DNA from: PVC group bacterium
Lineage (GTDB): Bacteria > Verrucomicrobiota > Kiritimatiellia > CAIKKV01 > PXCX01
Length of the DNA: 9,551 bases
NCBI GenBank assembly: GCA_003567575.1
Contig: PWZG01000009.1
Location: forward strand, 1 to 9,551
Reading direction: 5' to 3'
This document shows positions 5,885 to 9,551 of the stretch, in pieces (the first letter of the stretch is position 1; the number at the start of each line of letters is the position of its first letter). A program made the position numbers and the translations under genes. The notes under the pieces are model-generated. The model searched no databases. It was given only the letters and a program-made list of their open reading frames with translations, and was not told where the DNA came from.

Positions 5885-7039
5885 ATGAATGACTATGATG
5901 TTGCGGCCTACATCTGGCCGGCCTACACGGGCAACGAGCCCAGGACCCGCATGTTCTGGCCTGAAGGAAACGGCGAATGGGAATCGGTGCGTAAGGCAAC
6001 CGCCAAGTTCCAAGGGCACAACTGGCCGCGCCGACCGCTCTGGGGTTATTGCAACGAGGCAGATCCTGGGGTCATGGACATGCAGATCGCCGCAGCGGCT
6101 GACCACGGCGTGAATGTCTTCATCTACGACTGGTACTGGTATGACAACCGGCCCTTCTTGGAACAATGCCTGAACGACGGCTACTTGAAGGCGCGCAACA
6201 ATGATCGGGTCAAGTTCTATCTCATGTGGGCCAATCATGATGTTAATCTCACATGGGACAAACGGCTGGCGCATGCCAAACCCGACTCCATCATCTGGCA
6301 AGCCGCTGTTAACCGCAAACAATTTGAGGAGATCGCCCTTCGCCTGATTAGGAAGTACTTCGCCCATCCATCGTATTACCGGATCGACGACTGCCCGCTT
6401 TTCCAGATCTATGAGCTGAAGAACCTGGTTGCCGGTCTCGGAGGTATCGAGCAGACCGTCGATGCCTTCACTTGGTTCCGCCAGCAAGCGGTAAACGCGG
6501 GCCTGGCAGGAATCCACCTGCAACTCACTTCCTGGGGATCCAAGCGCCGTAACATGAGCGGCGTTGACGGCGATGCAGGCACAACCTTGGCCCACGACGT
6601 GGAACGGCTCGGTTTCGACAGCCTTACTAACTACCAGTTCTGCCACTTCACGAATATCGACCGTGACTATGCCGATATTATGGTCGATGTGCGCAAGGAG
6701 TGGGACCGCATGGATAGAGAGTTCACTGTACCATATTTTCCTCATGTGTCGGTCGGTTGGGACAACAATCCCCGCTTCGAAACATTCCGTCCCGGCATCG
6801 TCAAGAACAACACTCCGGGCGAGATCGCAAAGGCGTTTCTTGCAGCACGAGACTATGTCGATGCCCACCCGAACCAACCCCCACTTATCACCATAAACAG
6901 CTGGAACGAATGGACCGAGACGAGTTACCTGCAACCAGATGACTTGTACGGATATGCATATCTGGAAGCAATCCGCAGTGTATTTATGAGCCAACAATCT
7001 CCTGCAGGCGACAGCCTAAAGGCCGCGCCTGAGGAGTGA
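5885..7039 (+). CDS. GH99/WbsX-like glycoside hydrolase (cassette 2)
   Basis: A 384 aa protein of the WbsX / glycoside hydrolase family 99-like group, (beta/alpha)8-barrel enzymes linked to mannose-containing glycans or to O-antigen clusters. Landmarks are the opening YDVAAYIWPAY, GVNVFIYDWYWYDNRPFLEQ (75-94), FYLMWANHD (111-119), YFPHVSVGWDNNPR (284-297) and the C-terminal INSWNEWTE motif (337-345) followed by YGYAYLEAI. The NEWTE acidic residues are plausible catalytic ones. There is no signal peptide, so a cytoplasmic role is suggested unless export is unusual. GGAG at 5871-5874 sits 10 bases before ATG 5885, supporting this start; longer in-frame extensions run back through the attC. The last 16 codons are overlapped by the cassette's own attC. 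At nearly 1.2 kb it is a large cassette. Confidence 0.85.
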   Translation: MNDYDVAAYIWPAYTGNEPRTRMFWPEGNGEWESVRKATAKFQGHNWPRRPLWGYCNEADPGVMDMQIAAAADHGVNVFIYDWYWYDNRPFLEQCLNDGYLKARNNDRVKFYLMWANHDVNLTWDKRLAHAKPDSIIWQAAVNRKQFEEIALRLIRKYFAHPSYYRIDDCPLFQIYELKNLVAGLGGIEQTVDAFTWFRQQAVNAGLAGIHLQLTSWGSKRRNMSGVDGDAGTTLAHDVERLGFDSLTNYQFCHFTNIDRDYADIMVDVRKEWDRMDREFTVPYFPHVSVGWDNNPRFETFRPGIVKNNTPGEIAKAFLAARDYVDAHPNQPPLITINSWNEWTETSYLQPDDLYGYAYLEAIRSVFMSQQSPAGDSLKAAPEE

Positions 7040-7047
7040 CGTTGGCC
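6989..7047 (+). other. attC site of cassette 2, overlapping the end of its gene
   Basis: R'' is AGCCAAC (6989-6995) and R' is GTTGGCC (7041-7047), 59 bp. The inner arms TCCTGCAGGCG and CGCCTGAGGA pair with one unpaired G on the left arm. R'' is the exact complement of G plus the first six bases of cassette 2 (TTGGCT at 5862-5867). The site overlaps codons for the last residues of the glycosidase. Confidence 0.82.
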
Positions 7048-7056
7048 GAAAATGAT

Positions 7057-7461
7057 ATGAAACAAATCCTAGCGATAATTGTGGCGTCGATTGCCTTGGT
7101 TGGCTGTAGGAGCAGCCAGACTGGGGAGCCTATCACTCTCGACACCTTTCATGAGACAACAATCTACGCCCAATTGAAGGACGAACCGATTCCTCTGCCA
7201 AATGAAAATCCATACGGTAATAACTCAGGCCAACGCGAATCCTACATTGAAGGCTTTCGTGGTGGATGGGATTGGGCCATTTCTGGCGCATTGCTCCGTG
7301 GCACATTCGTGACCCCAACCGATCTGCCCGATGCAGAACATGCTGCATGGTCTGCTGGATGGGAGCTAGGTGCAAAGATGGGCAGCGATCGATGGATGAA
7401 GGAACGGGACAAGATTCAAAATGAAGGCGGCCAACAAAGCGTCGCACCCTATCGCCGCTAG
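7057..7461 (+). CDS. Small predicted lipoprotein (cassette 3)
   Basis: A 134 aa protein with a lipoprotein signal peptide: MKQ start, hydrophobic ILAIIVASIA, and lipobox LVGC with Cys17 as the lipidated residue. The mature part contains a Gly/Trp-rich segment (YIEGFRGGWDWAISGALL, then HAAWSAGWELGAKMG) that looks like a repeated FxxGWxxG-type motif, but I recognise no family. It is probably anchored to the inner or outer membrane facing the periplasm. The ATG at 7057 starts the signal peptide; an in-frame GTG at 7036 would put seven codons before it and lies within the attC. The stop lies inside the next attC. Function unknown. Confidence 0.75.
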   Translation: MKQILAIIVASIALVGCRSSQTGEPITLDTFHETTIYAQLKDEPIPLPNENPYGNNSGQRESYIEGFRGGWDWAISGALLRGTFVTPTDLPDAEHAAWSAGWELGAKMGSDRWMKERDKIQNEGGQQSVAPYRR

Positions 7462-7492
7462 TCGCGGCGAAGGGTGAACGCTGGCGTTCGGC
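7429..7492 (+). other. attC site of cassette 3
   Basis: R'' is GGCCAAC (7429-7435) and R' is GTTCGGC (7486-7492), 64 bp. The inner arms GCACCCTATCGCCGC and GCGGCGAAGGGTG pair with unpaired G and A on the left, the same bulge pattern as attC 1 and 5. R'' is the exact complement of G plus TTGGCC at the head of cassette 3 (7042-7047). Confidence 0.88.
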
Positions 7493-7533
7493 AAGAGAAG
7501 ACAACAAACACAACACAAAGGAGGAAAACCCGC

Positions 7534-7734
7534 ATGAACCTGAAACTCGCAGCGATCCTTGCGCTGGTTGGATCGGCCATCCAGACGCTCATGAGCCTTA
7601 TCTGGATATTCAAACCACATGAGCTCATTCGCTCGCTCTACCACGAGACACCCATCGGACACGGAATTGTGTTCGTAGCAAACGCACTCGTGCTGTCGTT
7701 CTTTGTCACCATCGTTATCAAACAAAGCAAATAG
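7534..7734 (+). CDS. Small two-helix membrane protein (cassette 4, gene 1)
   Basis: A 66 aa hydrophobic protein with two likely transmembrane helices, about residues 5-26 (LAAILALVGSAIQTLMSLIWIF) and 43-62 (HGIVFVANALVLSFFVTIVI). A strong Shine-Dalgarno, AAAGGAGG at 7517-7524, lies 9 bases before ATG 7534 and fixes the start; a longer frame from 7474 begins inside the attC and is unlikely. The stop is 9 bases before the next ATG, so the two genes form one unit within one cassette. No known family recognised; a membrane partner of the next gene is a reasonable guess. Confidence 0.75.
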   Translation: MNLKLAAILALVGSAIQTLMSLIWIFKPHELIRSLYHETPIGHGIVFVANALVLSFFVTIVIKQSK

Positions 7735-7743
7735 GAGCCACCA

Positions 7744-8325
7744 ATGACGAATGAAGTAAACAACATGCTGGGAATTGACAGCTCGGAACAGCAACAGAGC
7801 AACACGGAGACGGCAACAAGCAAGAGTAAATATTCAATCGTAGGCATTCTGATACTTGTGATTATTGGAGGCTACATTGGCCTCCTGTCATTCAATCGGT
7901 TTCAGGCTCGCAAGATGGCGACGGTCGTAGAGCAGAACCTTTCAAGGATCGCATCCTGGAACACTTCATCCTCATTCAATCGTACATCTACCCCAGAAGA
8001 GATAGAGCTGTATCTGTCCCGCTGTGGAGAATGCGCCTCGCTCATCAAAGAGCTTACAGGACGGACGTCGGACCAAACGAAACCCATGAAGGATATCTTG
8101 GCAGACATGAAACGCTGGGGGCTAAGTGACGATGTGTGGGTGGACTTTGCTACTAGCGTGCAGGAGAGCATGAGCGAGATGATCCGCAAAGCACAGGCAG
8201 ATGTAGCAAGCACGAAGGAACACGCTACAAAAGTCTACATGGGCCCCATCAATGACTTTGCGAATTCGTACCCAAACTGGCAATCATTTGCAGAGAGAGC
8301 AAGGCAACTCGAATACCTGAAATAG
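7744..8325 (+). CDS. Single-pass membrane protein of unknown function (cassette 4, gene 2)
   Basis: A 193 aa protein with a polar Ser/Gln/Thr-rich N-terminus (1-28), one transmembrane helix at about 31-50 (SIVGILILVIIGGYIGLLSF) and a largely helical, charged C-terminal domain of about 140 residues with two cysteines in RCGECASL. By the positive-inside rule the Arg/Lys-containing segment after the helix (NRFQARK) makes topology ambiguous. GGAG at 7734-7737, overlapping the previous stop, sits 6 bases before the ATG, so translation is probably coupled to the 66 aa protein. I recognise no family. Confidence 0.72.
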   Translation: MTNEVNNMLGIDSSEQQQSNTETATSKSKYSIVGILILVIIGGYIGLLSFNRFQARKMATVVEQNLSRIASWNTSSSFNRTSTPEEIELYLSRCGECASLIKELTGRTSDQTKPMKDILADMKRWGLSDDVWVDFATSVQESMSEMIRKAQADVASTKEHATKVYMGPINDFANSYPNWQSFAERARQLEYLK

Positions 8326-8333
8326 AGAATCGG

Positions 8334-8413
8334 ACCGAACCAGAGAATTGACTCGTACCCAGTACAGCCGCGCGGACGCGGCTGCACTGGTCCGGTCATT
8401 CTGATCGTTGGGT
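8334..8413 (+). other. attC site of cassette 4
   Basis: R'' is ACCGAAC (8334-8340) and R' is GTTGGGT (8407-8413), 80 bp, the longest of the five. The stem core CAGTACAGCCGCG pairs with CGCGGCTGCACTG with one mismatch, and outer arms CAGAGAAT and ATTCTG pair with bulges. R'' matches the complement of G plus the head of cassette 4 (TTCGGC) at 6 of 7 positions. It lies wholly after the stop codon. Confidence 0.8.
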
Positions 8414-8424
8414 GCAGAAGATAG

Positions 8425-8778
8425 ATGAAACAAACGATCAAACAGTGGTGCGCAGAGCAAGGCGTCAATTGGCTGGGCCAAGGCTCGTCCGGTGGCATCC
8501 GGTATGACTGGAAGCTCGTTCTCGGCAAAGGCCGTACGGCCATGTTTTCCACCATAGTCGAAGGTGAGCTGCCGGAAGCCCGGCGGATCGGGAAACGTGA
8601 CGTATTGGTATTCCCAAATGTGAACCGCCCGAGAGACGGCGGCAAGATTAGCAAGGCAGCGTTCATCCGGATAATCAACTGGGTTGAGGACTGCCTGGCA
8701 GGAAACATCCGAGAACTGAAGACACCCAACAAAGCGTCGGAGGATATCGGCGCTAGCGCGCCGAATCCTCAACGCTAA
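8425..8778 (+). CDS. Unknown 117 aa protein (cassette 5)
   Basis: A soluble 117 aa protein with no signal peptide or membrane segment. Visible features are a basic, Gly-rich centre (WKLVLGKGRTAMF), DVLVFPNVNRPRDGGKISKAAF in the middle and an amphipathic helix-like IIRIINWVEDCLAG-type stretch near 82-93 (FIRIINWVEDCL). The last 20 or so residues are encoded by the attC and are likely not conserved. I recognise no family and assign no function. It begins 12 bases after the R' box, a tight cassette with weak Shine-Dalgarno (AGAAG). Confidence 0.65.
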   Translation: MKQTIKQWCAEQGVNWLGQGSSGGIRYDWKLVLGKGRTAMFSTIVEGELPEARRIGKRDVLVFPNVNRPRDGGKISKAAFIRIINWVEDCLAGNIRELKTPNKASEDIGASAPNPQR

Positions 8779-8786
8779 CGTTGGAC
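8724..8786 (+). other. attC site of cassette 5
   Basis: R'' is ACCCAAC (8724-8730) and R' is GTTGGAC (8780-8786), 63 bp. The inner arms GAGGATATCGGCGC and GCGCCGAATCCTC pair with an unpaired A on the left arm, and AGCGT/AACGCT extend the stem across a bulge. R'' is the exact complement of G plus TTGGGT at the head of cassette 5 (8408-8413). Confidence 0.88.
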
Positions 8787-8806
8787 GGAAGAAAGAAGGA
8801 TACTAC

Positions 8807-9551
8807 ATGCTGAAAACGACAATTCGAACTACTGCATCTCTTGCAATCTTCCTGTTCTCCCTGTCGCAGACTTTAGCCCAGAGCAAACCGACATGCGCCG
8901 TTCTCACCTTTGATGCCCGCGTGGGCGTCTCCGTACCTGAATCACAGATGTTGAGTGATCGATTTGCGACGGAGTTTGATCGCCTTGGCCGCTATACCAT
9001 TGTTGCCCGGTCTATGATGCGTGAGATTCTCGATGAGCAGGAATTTCAGGCGACAGATCATTGCTCGGCAGCAGCCTGCGCCGTGGAGGCTGGACAATTG
9101 CTCGGTGTGCGTTTCATGGTTTACGGCACTATCGGCAGATTGGGCGGGATATATTCGATCAACAGTTTCATGGTGGATGTCGAAACCGGGCAACAGATAC
9201 GTAGTGCTACGACGGATATAGAAGGCGAAGTCGGACTGGCACTAACCTATCTTATGTCTGCGAATGCCCGGCAACTTCTTGGGATGGAATCCCCTCCGAG
9301 ACCGGATGTAAGGCCTCCCCGCGCACTCGAGCCAAGACGTGATCAGGAGGGATATTTCGACATATCGCTATCACCCGCGAGAGCGGAATTGCGATTGAAT
9401 AATCAACCGATACGCCCGGGGAGAATATCGGTGAGCCCCAATCGGCATCATACGTTGACAGCCAGTATGAGTGGTTACACTTCATATGGGAAACAGCACT
9501 CGGTGGGGGTCGGCGGTACACGGTCGATTGATATTCGGTTACGCCAAGATC
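8807..9551 (+). CDS. Secreted CsgG-like + PEGA domain protein (cassette 6, truncated by window end)
   Basis: 248 codons are visible with no stop before the edge. Residues 1-25 are a Sec signal peptide ending LAQ. Residues about 28-135 match a CsgG-like fold seen in many secreted proteins: CAVLTFDARVGVS at the start, RFATEFDRLGRYTIVARSMMREIL, paired Cys86 and Cys91, LLGVRFMVYGTIG and VDVETGQQIRSA. A Pro-rich linker (about 160-178) leads to a PEGA-like beta domain at about 182-246 (YFDISLSPARAELRLN...). The product is probably periplasmic or surface-bound, in an envelope process not specified here. AAGGA at 8796-8800 sits 6 bases before the ATG. It follows the attC 5 core directly, so it belongs to cassette 6. 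Confidence 0.78.
   Translation, partial: MLKTTIRTTASLAIFLFSLSQTLAQSKPTCAVLTFDARVGVSVPESQMLSDRFATEFDRLGRYTIVARSMMREILDEQEFQATDHCSAAACAVEAGQLLGVRFMVYGTIGRLGGIYSINSFMVDVETGQQIRSATTDIEGEVGLALTYLMSANARQLLGMESPPRPDVRPPRALEPRRDQEGYFDISLSPARAELRLNNQPIRPGRISVSPNRHHTLTASMSGYTSYGKQHSVGVGGTRSIDIRLRQD

Larger units (their letters stand above)
2446..9551 (+). mobile_element. Integron: intI, accessory recombinase, attI and six cassettes (right end not reached)
   Basis: The element comprises the recombinase operon, leader, attI-like core and cassettes at 5201-5861, 5862-7041, 7042-7486, 7487-8407, 8408-8780 and 8781 onward. All cassette genes read in the plus direction, the same as intI; in classical integrons intI is divergent from the cassettes. 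I see no transposon ends or resistance genes, and the attC sites vary in length (59-80 bp), so a sedentary chromosomal integron is more likely than a mobile one. The WYL gene at 1405-2391 may be part of the unit. Confidence 0.88.

Noticed and set aside
5807..6997. 396-codon minus-strand frame
   Set aside because: It is the antisense shadow of the GH99/WbsX-like gene and crosses the attC; it reads as no known protein.
1..9551. CRISPR array, tRNA or rRNA genes
   Set aside because: I saw no regularly spaced direct repeats and no cloverleaf or rRNA-like sequence; the regularly placed hairpins are attC sites.

Overview
This window holds a bacterial integron. A tyrosine recombinase with the integron-integrase (IntI) signature is followed by a second, coupled tyrosine recombinase. 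Then come a promoter-like sequence, an attI-like site and at least six gene cassettes, five of them closed by a recognisable attC site. The coding style is bacterial: dense, mostly same-strand genes with Shine-Dalgarno motifs before several of them. The organism cannot be named from this sequence. A GC-rich core, a GH99/WbsX-type glycosidase and a CsgG-like/PEGA secreted protein would fit an uncultured environmental lineage, perhaps of the Planctomycetota/Verrucomicrobiota/Lentisphaerota group, but that is only a guess.

Layout. Bases 1-304 hold no gene I can support. A DUF5131 (phage Gp37/Gp68-like, three-cysteine motif) gene follows at 305-1024. Bases 1025-1404 are non-coding but rich in inverted repeats: a perfect 15-bp hairpin and two related palindromes carrying ATATCAT/ATGATAT half-sites. 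A WYL-domain regulator (1405-2391, minus strand) is divergent from the recombinase operon. The short gap between them holds an 8-bp inverted repeat lying over the regulator's own -10 and just upstream of an extended -10 for the integrase. The integrase intI (2446-3759) and a second recombinase (3756-4928) overlap by ATGA. The second recombinase keeps the fold motifs but appears to have lost three catalytic residues (Arg I, Lys and the first His of box II).

From 4929 to 5213 there is a leader with a candidate cassette promoter (TTGCAT, 17 bp, TATAAA) and an attI-like core. The cassettes run at 5201-5861 (histidine-phosphatase-like), 5862-7041 (GH99/WbsX-like), 7042-7486 (small lipoprotein), 7487-8407 (two small membrane proteins), 8408-8780 (unknown 117 aa protein) and 8781 to beyond 9551 (secreted CsgG-like + PEGA protein). 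The best evidence that these are real cassettes is internal. The first six bases of each cassette, preceded by G, are the reverse complement of the R'' box at the end of that same cassette: exact in four and 6 of 7 in the fifth. That is what circular cassettes inserted by cutting G/TT must leave.

Working model (inference): the WYL protein represses itself and the integrase operon, taking the place LexA has in many integrons. IntI recombines cassettes, and its coupled, probably catalytically weak partner acts as an accessory or architectural subunit. Cassettes are read from the promoter upstream of attI.
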